Shown: positions 20,908 through 31,690, numbered from the stretch's first letter. The stretch is DNA of 64,000 bases from Diphasiastrum complanatum (GCA_029204225.1 CM055095.1:23384026-23448025); one strand, 5' to 3'. Numbers and translations: made by a program. Notes: generated by a model not told the origin, from the letters alone.

Positions 20908-21567
20908 TTATCTCTGAAGCCAGTTTCCATCTTTGTTCAGCTGCCAAACACGTATTCCATTGACACCTGCACATGATTATATTTTCAAGAAATGGTAGTC
21001 CATACAACCTGCGTTTTATAGTTATAAAGCTCAAAAATAGCATGAGAAACATTAAAAGCGAAAGAAGAACTTTATACCTGAATCAGCTTCGAAGTTTCTC
21101 ACCATCAAAGTCAATTGTTGCATCTCAGGCAAAAAGGTTTTCATCTTTTCTGGATTTTGAAATCGTACGGGATACTTGACCTTTACAATATCTACATTTT
21201 TCATATTTCCAGAAGAGGAAAACATTACATATTCCCTATAACCCTGGTATGGATCCCAGGGCATCCATCCTAAAGAGCACATAATTGAATCAACTTCATG
21301 GTCACCTAAATTGGGCGCTTGTCCTGGAAACTTTTCATGACTTATCTGGCGTGATCCATCACCCTTAGCAGGCGTGGAGTTTGATATTTCATGGTTATTC
21401 GAGCGATAATTTTCCATTTCGTGGGGAAACAGATGAATTTTGTTGGGAAACAGATGAATTTTGCTGCACAAAATTGCTACAGAACGCGTATCTTTTATCA
21501 CATGACAAAGAACGCCCAGAAAAGTCTGCGTCAGTTGGACTTTCTCTCTCTCTATCCACACACACAC
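20908..21567 (-). pseudogene. 3' end of an unidentified spliced gene (block E, best copy)
   Basis: Two exons on the minus strand. Exon 1 (from at most 21,567 to 21,078) contains 'GQAPNLGDHEVDSIM', 'LGWMPWDPYQGYREYVMF', 'VKYPVRFQNPEKMKTFLPE' and 'MQQLTLMVRNFEADS'. A 111-bp intron runs from GTATAAAG (21,077) to TGTGCAG (20,967). Exon 2 (20,966-20,908) continues in frame as GVNGIRVWQLNKDGNW to a stop. Other copies have diverged but keep this frame (GVNGIRVWQLNKDGKW at 61,341-61,408), arguing for a genuine coding origin. No 5' exons are in the window. Family not recognised. A 21-bp in-frame tandem duplication (21,424-21,465) repeats seven residues. Confidence 0.6.
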
Positions 21568-22205
21568 AGACAGTCATATTTATCTTATTTATACTTGTGC
21601 GGGTGGTTGTTGAATTCAGTCCCCGCAACCCTAAAAGTAAACGCAAAGAACCGGGAACTTTTGAATTTTAAAGATTTTGTCGATTCAAAAGGTTTGCCAC
21701 GTTGATCTTGCTTTGTGGGTTGAATGTGGTGCGAAATTCAGTTCAACAATAACAATTACATTTCCTTTTTGCAACAATTGAAGTGCATTGAAAAGCCACA
21801 TATTGGAATCCTTTCTTCTTCTTTATTCTGTGGCTCATGTGGAAATCTACAATTTAGCTTTCCAACATGATCTTCCCACTCTTAGATGTCTACTTCCACT
21901 AGTGTAGCCTTTTATGATTCCTTTGAAAATCTTTGGTGGAAAATCAGCAACTACTTTTTCAATATACTCTCACATAGCAAACTTATTCCTTCACTCAGCT
22001 TATCTTTGCTTGCATGTCCAATTCTTCCACTCTTGCAACTCTCCTCTGACTTGTTTGTCATTACCCTTTGTACTCTGGGTGATGTTGCTATTGGTGATCC
22101 CTCTCGACAATACCTCCTTCATTGTTCTTCCATCACACAAGGGGCTATTGCAACTCACGAAGCTCAAGAGAAGGCGCAAGATTAGAATGACCATGCGTTT
22201 CCTAA
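21540..22205 (+). repeat. Repeat block C, copy 2
   Basis: Direct copy of 14,315-15,000. The (TC)n tract is only about 12 bp here, against 150 bp at 53,759-53,911 and 70 bp at 62,245-62,313. Unlike copy 1 it continues into block D (22,205-22,620). Confidence 0.8.
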
Positions 22206-22320
22206 AAAATTAATCCCCTTTGCTTTAAAAACATATGGTTGCTTCATAAATATTATAATAATTTTTGTCCTTATTTGCAGCGCTTGTTGTAAAATGGTAG
22301 GGACAAAATGTTACAGCACA
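21886..22320 (+). pseudogene. Conserved peptide 'DVAIGDPSRQYLLHCSSITQ', blocks C to D
   Basis: The frame reads from MSTSTSVAFYDSFENLWW to DVAIGDPSRQYLL, GAIATHEAQEKAQD, one stop, NDHAFPKKLIPFALKTYGC and CSACCKMVG. The pattern 'DP.R..L...N...FIPFAL.TYGC......C' is a coherent protein signature that continues across the C/D boundary. From memory it resembles a segment found near reverse-transcriptase-like sequences in plant repeats, but that cannot be confirmed here. Copies: 14,850-14,995, 54,410-54,555, 62,870-63,100, and inverted at 32,800-32,998. Confidence 0.4.
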
Positions 22321-22620
22321 TCCACCATTGTATCTTTCTAGCATCGATGTATTTATATTGCATTGCAACATTTTCAAAAACTTTCAAATCTTTGACAAGC
22401 TCAATTTGCAGGAGCGATTGATTTACCTATTAGTGACACTATTCTTGTTAATGACTTACGTCAAGTAGTAGGCTTCGAGTAAAAATTTTATTGTCTTCTT
22501 TCTTATTAAGCTAATTATTTTTTTGCTTTTCTTCTTGATATGACACATTTATGGAGGTCAAATATGCTCCATACTCTCCTTTATCTCACTTGGTTGCCAT
22601 TTTCATCTTCTTGAAATTCC
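22205..22620 (+). repeat. Repeat block D
   Basis: Joins block C to the copia fragment. Direct copy at 63,030-63,450; inverted copy at 32,530-32,905. Contains the tail of the peptide above and 'aatgacttacgtcaagtagtaggcttcgag'. No complete gene. Confidence 0.75.
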
Positions 22621-23683
22621 AGCATGATCAATTCAAACTACTATTATATGTTTTGTATGTACCTAGGCTCTATATGAATTTGTTATCAGTAAGTAGAATC
22701 ACTGAGTTTGGTCATCAGGTAGAGTTTGAGTATGATCAATGCCGAATTATCGATGTAAGGTCCTTGCACTCGGTAAGAGGCATAGATACTTATATAGATT
22801 GACACATTGCTATAATGATAATAGTCAAGCCTTGAAAACCTATGTTGTTGTCAATAAAGCATTAATATGGCATCATCGATTAGGACACTTGAATCATACA
22901 TCCGTTTCATACATGTCTAAACAACCCCTAGCACTTGATCTTGACTATCCATCCGACAAAGTCGACCTCCATGTCTGTCATAGCTACATCTTTGGAAAGT
23001 AGACTAGGATTCCCTTCAGATTGAATTATAGGCATGCAACAAAAGATTGTTCGATGTTGTTCACTCAGATATATGTGGTCCAATGCAAACTTCGTCATTG
23101 CTTGGTGCAAAATATTTTATTACATTCATTGACGAATATTCGAGAACAACAGCTGCTTATTTCATCAAGCATAAATCGGAGGCTTTCTAAATATTTCGAC
23201 AATTCAAAGAGCATACAGAAAATCAAATTGGTAAAAGAATCAAAGCACTGAGGTCTGACAACGGGGGAGAATACATCTCTACCGAATTCAAGGAGTATTG
23301 CCTTAACAACGACATTGAGCAAAAATACATTATTTCCTATTTGCCTCAGTCAAATGGTCTTGCTGAGAGAAAGAATAGAACCTTAGTCGAATTGACAAAG
23401 TGCATGCTAGCACATGTGACACTTCTGAAGTCCTTTCGGGCTGAAGCTGTTTCCACTACAGCTCATATTCAAAATAGATGTTCTACTAAAGGTCTCTTAG
23501 ACAAAACACCATATGAAGTTTGGACAGTCTCCAAACCTTCTTTATCAGACTTACGAGTTTTTGGATATATCTCTCATTATTTGCAAATTCTGCATGATCT
23601 TAGGAAGAAGCTCGACTTCCATAGTATTACGTTTATTTTCATCAGCTACTTTACTTCAGATAAAACTTATAGGTTGATGGGTT
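22621..23683 (+). pseudogene. Ty1/copia polyprotein: GAG-pre-integrase to integrase
   Basis: Residues in order: 'VPRLYMNLLSVSRITEFGH', the zinc region 'WHHRLGHLNH...CHSYIFGK' (the second cysteine of the pair is Tyr), 'FITFIDEYSRTTAAYFIKH', 'LRSDNGGEYISTEFKEYC', 'PQSNGLAERKNRTLVE', 'NRCSTKGLLDKTPYEVW' and 'LSDLRVFGYISH'. The D-D-E core region is therefore nearly complete. It is disabled by a small deletion near 22,750, an in-frame stop after FGK and a stop in 'EAF*IFRQF'. RT, RNase H and LTRs are missing. A near-identical copy starts at 63,455. Confidence 0.9.
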
Positions 23684-23999
23684 AGTGACTCTTGGCATAC
23701 AAATCCAAAACATACCAATTCAAATAAATTTATTAATTTACTTGTTTTTATAATTATATTGATTCACTAAAATCTCAACAAGTGTTAGTGGGATCTTATT
23801 ATTTATGACAAGAAAATAATCTTATTGTTATAATTTACAGTTAAATTTTAAGTTATTACCTGTATGCTATATTTCATAAGTAAAAGATTTGGCTTAAAAT
23901 CATATTTTTTATACAATATACTATTCATACATTGACCTAAATGATCTTTATTCTAACCATCCCTAAAAAATTGACTTCCAATTTTGCTTTTTAGTTGCG
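23684..23999. other. AT-rich, no feature
   Basis: Very AT-rich sequence after the copia fragment. No ORF, repeat or motif could be supported. Confidence 0.6.
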
Positions 24000-24235
24000 A
24001 ATATCAAACACTACACCTCTTGAAATTCCATGGTTGAGAACATGAATAGTCTCAAATTACTTGAATTTGGGTTATTGTGGTCTCTAGGCTCAATAGATTG
24101 TTGTCTTTCACCAGTTTGCACAATTGTCTGGTGTATTGTTGAATTGTCTCATTAGGAAACATCTGAAATGAAGCTAATCTGACAAATTCGCTAGTCATGG
24201 CTGGAATTTAGTGTAGTCTAAGATATTGCTTCAAG
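24000..24235 (-). pseudogene. Retrotransposon gag-like fragment
   Basis: The minus strand reads 'FVRLASFQMFPNETIQQYTRQLCKLVKDNNLLSL', similar in pattern to Ty3/gypsy Gag (LxxxxQxxxESIxxYxxRFxxLV). Only about 60 residues are readable, with stops at both ends. No linked protease or RT. Adjacent block B starts at 24,240. Confidence 0.4.
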
Positions 24236-24239
24236 GGGC

Positions 24240-25088
24240 ACTCTCTAAAGGAAGCCAATCGTCTCTAGGGGCACGACATCCCCTACCATGATGCTAGGTT
24301 TCAATTTGTGAAAGATTTTGGAGTAATACAATCTTCATGTTTTGGTTATCTTTGGTAGATGTCTATATTGATGATGCATTAAATGCTTTTCACTATAGTA
24401 TGACATGTTTATAGAGGTTTGGGATCAAATCTAAACATGTGTTCATTATTGGGAGACTCAAGTAGGTGTTGATTAGGTTTTGGTTCTATTTCATTTTGAA
24501 AAAGGAAGTGATTTTTTATGCAACTATTCTTTGAATCTTAAATTTTTACAAAAACAACCATACCCAACATTGCCAATGCCCAATGTAACAACCCTTATTA
24601 CAAAACAACCAGCACAAAGGCCATGCTACTAATACATTGATATATCACATCCACAAATAAGAGTTTCAAACACAATTGCTATGTAGTAGCTATATACACC
24701 ACTAAGCACATCCATGAATACTTTCTCGTAGGCTTACAAACCCTACAACATGTTCTAGCTTCTTATAATTTAAAAATAACAAGCACAAAACCAACAACTA
24801 TGAATGAATTCTTAGAGATACTATGTTTTTTTTCAAAGTTTTATATCATCTGATTTGTAGTTTCAGCACAACATGCCTTTCTTACAAGCATTACTTTTTA
24901 TACATTGTACATCCATTAGAAGGCCAATGTTACAAAAGCCAAGGATGGATAATTCTTCTTAAAAGCAAACAAACCAAACCATGAACTCCCATCATTTATT
25001 ATAGATGGGCGCACCACAACTACCTCATAAATGGCAACTTGAATATGATGTGGCAGGCATTTACACATTCAACTTTGCTATAGACACT
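24240..25088 (-). repeat. Repeat block B, partial inverted copy (in segment M)
   Basis: Inverted copy of about 12,598-13,600 with a deletion of about 130 bp equivalent to 12,816-12,950. At 25,088 it jumps to the equivalent of 10,845 through the shared word 'gatga', so M lacks the counterpart of 10,846-12,597. Confidence 0.8.
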
Positions 25089-25219
25089 CATCTGGTCGTG
25101 TGCTGGATTTTTCCTAGCTATTGATATTCTTATGTGGTGCCCCTAAGCTAGAGATCGTCTATTTCACAAGATAGTGATTTTCAAATTGTTCGAAAGCAAA
25201 CACACATTTTGCCAGGGCC

Positions 25220-28150
25220 CACTACAAGAGGACGGGTGATTACCAAGGCTTTTTTTGAGCGTTTCTTTGAAAGATAGTTTTTAAAATGAATCACGGGGGG
25301 GGGTGGACTGCTCGAGCTACATGTCTGGTGTTTGGCCTCAGCATATGCCTATCAAATTTGAACTTTTTTTTGACACATTTATAGAGCATGATATAGAGAA
25401 GGTTATAAATTCACTAAGGGCCTTGTAACATATATCGGAATACTGAAGCTAATTTGAGCGGTTAACCGAGGGTGACATTGGTATAAGCCTATCAAATTTG
25501 GAGTTGTTTTTGAGACATTGATAGAGACGGTTATAAAGAGGGTCCAGGTGGCCAGAGGCATTCCAGGACACTCTGCTAACCGAGGGTAATATCAAGACTG
25601 ATGAAAAAAAGGGCCTCTCTCTATAAACCATATAAAACAGAATGTAAATGGATCTCACTTTTGGAATCTGTTACCTATCAACACATTGAATTCCATTTTC
25701 TATCAACATTGGTTGCCATATGCACAAGTGAATAAAGAAGTTTATCACAATAAAATGATGATCACAAATTGTGTACTCACAAGCATCGACTTCTTGTTCG
25801 ATTTCAGCTAGTCAATTAATAAAGTGTAATTGCATATGTGAGCAATATGATTAATGTTACAATGAGTTAAAATACATCATAATGTCTCACTTATTCATTT
25901 GGTGGTTCATTGTTATCATTTGTCGCATCATCATGCAACAAATCCGCCAAACCAAATGAGTCTATCTCTAATTCTACCCAAATATCTCATATAGCATCAT
26001 CATTAATAAGCTGATCTTCAAAAGCTAATGGCGACTGTGACAACGAGTGAGATCGAAAAGGTGTGTCATGTGTCATCGATCCATCCGATGATGATGCATC
26101 ACACCCAACATCATCATTAGCTTGTGAAGCTTGCACATGATCATCCTCTGAAAATGTGTCAGCGAATCGTCATCATGATCTTGTTCATGAGGTGCATCAG
26201 TTGGTAGCGTCATGTCCTCCACGACATCTCTATCTTCAAAAATGATTTTACTTCAAAGAACAACTTGAATCACGTACCACCATCTGGGATCTGAACGATC
26301 GAGGTGAAAGACCACCTATAAATGATGTTACCATAAACATTGACTCATAGTTAGTATCCATAGCTATGTTACAGTTTCTTGGGTATTACTATACACAATA
26401 TACATTTTTGCAGTACACTGAAAATTGATTGATTGGTAGCAAAAGAGCGTTCGACTTCTTTTAAGTCATCTGGTGCATCTTTTATATATGTTGACCCGGT
26501 CAAGTGCTCCCAAAGCGTACTCCCGACATTCTTGAATATTTGCATCGGGTCCAAAAGATGGTTTACCAACAATTCCCCCCAATATGGGAGTTCATGAAAT
26601 ATTGATAACCTCTTCATGTCGGGAGGGAGTTGCCGTAGATCTTGATTTGATCTCCAAATCTGAAGTCAATCACTTGCCTATAATATTAATAAACAAGCAC
26701 ACACATTTAATGCTGATTATATATCGTTAGAAGAAATATGAAAAGAGTAATCATAAAATAAATAAATGACATGTACCATTAATTGGCCCAAATATGTATT
26801 GTACCTTCATGGAATGAGAACGTTGACCAATAAGCCCATCACGCATAGGGTGATCGGGTGGAAGGTATCGAGCATGGCCCTCATAAACCATCTTCCTAGA
26901 TGTTGTGAGTGACGTGCTTACTCCCCACAAACGGGACATGCATTATAGCCACTAGTTTTGAGCCCTACATTGAGACAAAACAACCAACTTCATCGTGGGT
27001 CCAATGTTCGAATTGAGAGAAAATTCTTGAATGCACATAAAATTTCATATAATAACATGAATCGAACCAATAGCAAGGATATTTCACCTGAACATTCCCC
27101 GTATCCAGGAAAGTCATGCATCGTCCACATCAAGATCCCCTTTACCACAAAATCTATTGATATATTGCTCACTTGAACGCCTTGCCATAGAATCTTTAGC
27201 TCATCTATCAAGGGAGTCATATACACGTCCATATCTTTTGCCTTGTATTTTTCTGGAATAAGAAGGGCGAGCATTAGGTGCACCTTCTTGAAACTTAGCC
27301 AAGGGGGGATATTGTAATTTACAAGGACAACCGGCCAAGTGGACCATGATGTGGAGCACAAACCAAATGGATTCACACCATTCATCGCCAACCCCAAATG
27401 CAAATGGCGAGGCTCATCCCTAAACTCATTCTAGGTAGCATCCAAGTGCTTCCATGCTAGAGAATCAACAAGGATCCTCATAGTATCGTCCGATGAACCA
27501 TTGTTCGAATGCCATGTCAACAGCTCCGCGATGGAATTACACTTAAACATGTGGCGTATCCTGGGTATGATGGGAAAATGTCTTACCACCTTGGCGGGTA
27601 TTGTCGCTCCTTGTAAATCTTGCCTGTAGTGATGTTCCCCACAGTGTGGACACGTGCTTGCCTACTCAAACTCATCTTGATATAAGATCCAATCATTGGG
27701 ACATGCATGAATACTCTTGTAATCCATCTCGACCGTGGATAGCATTTTCTTGGCTTCTTGTTGAGACGCCGTCATGGTGTTATTTGGAGGCAACATTTTT
27801 CTGAGCAAACTATGACAAAATATATATTTATGTAACATTAGGGGATATTAGAACTCAAAATGGGCCCTTTGTCAAGATGTCATTTTTGACTTTGCACGCT
27901 TTCACAACTTATGTGTCCCAATGAATCGTGTCCATTTGTGACGAACAATAATAGTGGTTGACAAACGAAAATTGTTTTTAACTTTCTCGGCCAAATGTTC
28001 ATGATTTTCAAATATATTTTGCCGGGCAGAACAAACAATTGTGATTGAACTATAGTTACTACCCAAATACTCTTTTGATGCCCGTCTTTGTACACTCAAG
28101 GTTGATTTGGCGTCAATAGTCATAACCTATAGTTAACTAATCCATGTAGT
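25220..28150 (-). mobile_element. CACTA (En/Spm) transposon, copy M, more complete
   Basis: The 3' terminal inverted repeat reads CACTACAAGAG on the plus strand at 25,220-25,230. The transposase reads leftward from about 27,850 to 26,369, then the DUF4216-like region follows at 26,300-25,985. The 5' TIR is not found. Both copies share flanks, so no independent target-site duplication can be scored. Multiple frameshifts make it non-autonomous. Confidence 0.85.
26369..27850 (-). pseudogene. CACTA transposase (TNP2-like, Transposase_21)
   Basis: In order on the minus strand: 'IHACPNDWILYQDEFE' stop 'ASTCPHCGEHHY'; 'IPAKVVRHFPIIPRIRHMF'; a core ORF at 26,990-27,403 with 'LGLAMNGVNPFGLCSTSWS', 'TWPVVLVNYNIPPWLSFKK', 'MLALLIPEKYKAKDMDVYM', 'PLIDELKILWQGVQ', 'MWTMHDFPGYGECSG'; then 'RKMVYEGHARYLPPDHPMR' (26,751-26,939) and 'RLSIFHELPYWGELLVN' (26,369-26,617). 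These are the successive signatures of plant CACTA transposases. Frameshifts separate the blocks and there is at least one stop. Confidence 0.92.
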
Positions 28151-28235
28151 TTAGGAACTTCTTGTCATTCTTAGGTATACCTCTCATTCTCTTCATTCTC
28201 TCAATTCTCAGCTTGCATTCACATATTTTGGACTA

Positions 28236-28690
28236 ATGGCTACACATAATCAGAGACCAAGAGGAACCATTGAGGCAATCAGTATTTGCAATGAAAAAAA
28301 TGCAAAAGATCAATGGATACCAAGAATATATCAAAAATATCAATGGATCTTGATACAGCCCTCTGCAAAAGGCTCATTCCGGAATAGAAAAAGATCCGAT
28401 AACATATATAGAAGCTCTTGGAAAGGTAGGATAATGGATTTCAAAGTATCACATGACGGTCAATCTATCAGGGAGGTTTCAGTTCAGCATGCTTATCTTC
28501 ACAAAGAGCTCAATATTCATGATTTGAATCCAAATGATAGAAGAAAATGCAATTGTAAGTTTTCAAATTTAATTTCTTTAGTGTTAGAATTTTCTTTAAA
28601 TTAAATTTTTCTTGTGATACTTTTGTTGGTTTTGCAGATTTGTATACATCAAATTTTATTGAATGGCAAACAGTTCAATCGATTGCAGGA
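28236..28690 (+). CDS. Unidentified spliced ORF, divergent from CACTA transposase
   Basis: ATG at 28,236 in a good context (ctaATGGCT). About 108 residues run to the donor GTAAGT at about 28,555: MATHNQRPRGTIEAISICN, 'WIPRIYQKYQW', 'RSDNIYRSSWKGRIMDFKV', 'VQHAYLHKELNIHDLNPND'. The intron of about 80 bp ends in TTGGTTTTGCAG. Exon 2 continues in frame as 'YLYTSNFIEWQTVQSIAGIK' and then runs into a (GA)n tract and the repeat, so the true 3' end is unclear. The L copy (7,900-8,335) is broken. It is head-to-head with the transposase, possibly an accessory TE gene or a captured host exon. No family recognised. Confidence 0.45.
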
Positions 28691-29620
28691 ATAAAAGAGA
28701 GAGAGAGAGAGAGTTAAAAGTAACCAACACTCCCAATTCTAGGAAGGTGTGTACCCCTTGTTTTCTTTCGTTAAATGTGTGGTTCAAATGTTTCATGTTG
28801 GACGATAAGTTTCACAAGAAAGCCCAAACGTTGCAAGGAGGGAGCATGTGGTGACATTCTAGAACATGATATTATCATACGGTTCGAGAGTTTTGATTAG
28901 CACTTTACTATGTTCTTTTTTTTTTTCTCTTCATGTGTGTTTAGGGTTTAAGGTTTAGGGTGTGGGTGTGTGTGTGCGTGTAAGTATGATACCATTCGTT
29001 TATGTTTCGTGCTTACTAGTTCATGCTACCCTAATTCATAGTATCTCGATTGATGTTTTATGCTACTCTAATTTGTAGGATCTTTCGTGCTACTTTAATT
29101 TGTAGGATCTTAATTTATGTGTTATGTATTAGTTATGTTTCATGCTTAGAGATAGAGAGGGAGGGACAGAGACAGAGAGAGCTCATGAAAGAATTAAAGG
29201 TAACCAACACTCCCAATTCTAGGTAGGTGTGTAGCCCTTGTTTTCTTCCGTTAAAAGTGTGGTTCAAATGTTTCTTGTTGGATGATAAGGTCCACAAGAA
29301 AGCCCAAACACCGTAGGAAGGGAGCATGTGGTGACATTATGGAATAGGATATAATCGTACGGTTCGGGAGTTTTGATTAGCACTCTGCTATGTTCTCTTT
29401 TTGTTTTCTCTTCCCGTGTGTTTAAGGTTTAGGGTTTAGGGTGTGGGTGTGTGTGTGTGCATGTGCATGTAAGTATGATGCCATTTGTTTATGTTTTATG
29501 GTTACTAGTTCATGCTATCCTAGTTCGTAGTATCCTGATTTATGTTTTATGCTTACTAGTTCATGCTACTCTAATTTGTAGGATCTTGATTTACGTGTTA
29601 TGTATAAGTTATGTTTCATT
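28690..29620 (-). repeat. Tandem duplication with telomere-like motif (M copy)
   Basis: Inverted counterpart of 7,028-7,960: two units sharing 'gtaaccaacactcccaattc' and GGGTTTA-type words (28,944-28,965 and 29,420-29,445). Here the (GA)n tracts are short and partly broken ('gagagggagggacagagac'), unlike the long tracts in L. Confidence 0.75.
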
Positions 29621-29805
29621 GTTAGGCTTTTTCCTCACCATGGGATCAACATAGGGAATAACTTAACAGGGTGTAACACTTCCAATATCATGCTACTACG
29701 AGAATGGCTATACATGTCTCAAACTCTATTCTAACTAGCGCTCCCAGGCATGTTTTATCAACCAAACCGTACCTTCACAGTTAATAAAGGATTTCCAATC
29801 CTCTA

Positions 29806-29926
29806 GGGACATAACTTATGAAGGGGTATACAATCACTCTCAATCGCATTTCTATCTCATTTGCCTATGGAACTCATTAACTACTCACCAATCATACTCG
29901 TTGAAGTTCTCTCTCTATGAGCTATC
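29806..29926. other. Junction sequence, no feature
   Basis: Between the end of inverted segment M and the next ORF. Nothing recognised. Confidence 0.5.
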
Positions 29927-30220
29927 TCAAGCATTTGTACTACTGGCCGAACCCGTTGATTGTAATGGAATCTCTAGAGAAGGTTGTGTCACTTCTATAT
30001 AGCGAGTACATAAAGCATGAATAAGGTGCCAGAATCTATCAATAGTGAGCTCATGGCCTTCAAAGTAACTACAATCTTCACATTGTTGTAATCTGATCAA
30101 GATATCACCTGGATATAGGTAAGGATATATCTCAGAAGAATAGAAATAGTGGCTCATAGTTCCCTCTCGGATCACTTGACATACATCACCAAAAGACGGT
30201 GCGAAGTCGAGGTCTGTCAT
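29927..30220 (-). CDS. Hypothetical ORF, 97 aa
   Basis: Reads MTDLDFAPSFGDVCQVI, 'MSHYFYSSEIYPYLYPGDI', 'ECD'-less region 'QQCEDCSYFEGHELTIDRF' and ends STNA. A stop codon lies directly before the ATG. Composition is plausible for protein (aromatic and acidic), but no domain is recognised. It lies just downstream, on the same strand, of the duplicated ORF at 30,325-30,555, so the two could be exons or a broken single gene. Confidence 0.35.
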   Translation of the reverse strand: MTDLDFAPSFGDVCQVIREGTMSHYFYSSEIYPYLYPGDILIRLQQCEDCSYFEGHELTIDRFWHLIHALCTRYIEVTQPSLEIPLQSTGSASSTNA

Positions 30221-30324
30221 CTAGATGTCTAATCTACTTTCAGTAGTGAATTGTAGTAGTGACTGAGACTCTCTTTAGCTGGTATGGTACTGAAATGTCT
30301 ACATTTCTCTTAAGATTCTATCCT

Positions 30325-30555
30325 CTAGAATAGGATTAGAATTATGACATCTCTTGTTCTCCTCAGATCTATGATGGGTAAAATAAAAGGCTCGGTTGCT
30401 TTCATTATCTCCTCGAGCTCGCTACTATAATAATATATCTCAATGAGGACAATCTCCAAGCTTTTATAGGAGATGGGGAGGGCTTTGCCAACTTGGAATG
30501 AATCCAAAGTGGTGGTTATATCATAATCATACCATAAAGATTTTTTGCTCACCAC
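30325..30555 (-). pseudogene. Duplicated ORF 'SKKSLWYDYDITTTL', unit 1
   Basis: Reads MVSKKSLWYDYDITTTL, 'QVGKALPISYKSLEIVLI', 'YYYSSELEEIMKATEPFIL'. The unit 2 copy at 31,057-31,311 is the same over about 65 residues but reads 'ENKRCHNSDHILEDRVL' in another frame at the end, so at least one copy is frameshifted. Not recognised. The plus-strand frames here ('GHTRLGPSLSLE') are also shared by both units. Confidence 0.4.
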
Positions 30556-31056
30556 CCATGTGCTTTTATCATTTATCTTTTCCTCTCATTTAAGTGTGCA
30601 TCGAGTCCTTGCATCTCATTGGACCGTGTTTAGACTTTGCAATTTTGGAAGGTGGGGAAGGGTTGACTTGACCATTTTGTCATTTTCTATTTTCTCATTG
30701 AAAGGTAAGACCCATTGACCAAAGTCAAGAGTCTTTAAGATTGTGGTCTCCTCTCGTTCTCTTATACAAGAAAGGGGAGACTCTTCTTCTTTTTATTTTA
30801 TCAAGTTGAAATGTCCCATAGCACTTGTTGTGGGTCACACCCGTTTAGGACCATCCTTGTCTCTGGAGGGTTGCACCTTGTATGTCAAGGACCATCCTGC
30901 AAAATCTCAAATATCTTTTTATATTGATAAAAATCTGAGGTTACATAAATGAAATCAGGCGAAGTTGAGGTCCCTCATATAGACATCTAACCTACTTTCA
31001 GTAGTGAATTGTAGTACTGACTGAGATTCTCTTTAGCTGGTATGGTACTAAAATGT

Positions 31057-31311
31057 CTACGTTTCTCTCAAGACTCTATCCTCTAGAATATGATCAGAAT
31101 TATGACATCTCTTGTTCTCCTCAAATATGATGGGTAAAATAAAAGGCTTGGTTGATTCCATCATCTCCTCGAGCTCGCTACTATAATAATATATCTCAAT
31201 GAGGAAAATCTCTAAGCTTTTATAGGAGATGGGGAGGGCTTTGCCACCTTGAAATGAAGCCAAAGTGGTGGTTATCTCATAATCATACCATAAAGATTTT
31301 TTGCTCGCCAC
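31057..31311 (-). pseudogene. Duplicated ORF 'SKKSLWYDYEITTTL', unit 2
   Basis: Second tandem copy of the ORF at 30,325-30,555, with mostly conservative changes (D to E, Q to G, I to M). It ends 84 residues after its ATG. The downstream counterpart of the 29,927 ORF is not present behind this copy. Function unknown. Confidence 0.4.
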
Positions 31312-31690
31312 CCATGTGCTTTTGTCATTTATCTTTTACTCCCATTTAAGTGTGCATGGAGGCCTTGCATCTCATTAGACCATGTTTAGATTTTGCGATT
31401 TTGGAAGGTGGGGAAGGGTTGACTTGCACATTTTGCCATTTTCTATTTTCTCATTGCAAGGTAAAACCCATTGACCAGAGTCAAGAGTCTTTAAGATTGT
31501 GGTCTCCTCTCGTCTCTTATACAAGGAAGGGGAGATTCTTCTTTTTCTTTTCTTTTTTCTCTTTTTATTTTGTCAAGTTGAAATGTCCCATAGCACTTGC
31601 GGTGGGTCACACCCGTTTAGGACCGTCCTTGTCTCTGGAGGATTGCACCTTGTCTGTCAAGGTTCTAACCTTTGTTCCCAATATCAAGTT

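Larger units (their letters stand above)
25088..29805 (-). repeat. Segment M: inverted copy of L 6,650-10,845
   Basis: A 4.7-kb inverted duplicate covering the CACTA flank, the CACTA element, the divergent ORF, the tandem duplication and the start of the tandem-motif region. It is longer than L because L lost about 740 bp of transposase. Similarity stops near 29,805 ('ggatttccaatcc'). Confidence 0.85.
30205..31690. repeat. Tandem duplication, unit about 750 bp
   Basis: Unit 1 is about 30,205-30,960 and unit 2 about 30,961-31,690 (both start 'gaagt.gaggtc', both contain 'ctactttcagtagtgaattgtag', 'gggtcacacccgtttaggacc'). A third partial copy of the unit end is at 31,820-31,890 ('gcaaaatctcagatatct'). 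Unit 1 has lost about 160 bp at its end relative to unit 2. Not found elsewhere in the window. Confidence 0.8.

Noticed and set aside
28100..28240. 5' CACTA terminal repeat of copy M ('cttcttgtcattctt')
   Set aside because: Only partial resemblance to CTCTTGTAGTG and the L counterpart lacks the CACTA core, so no 5' end is called.
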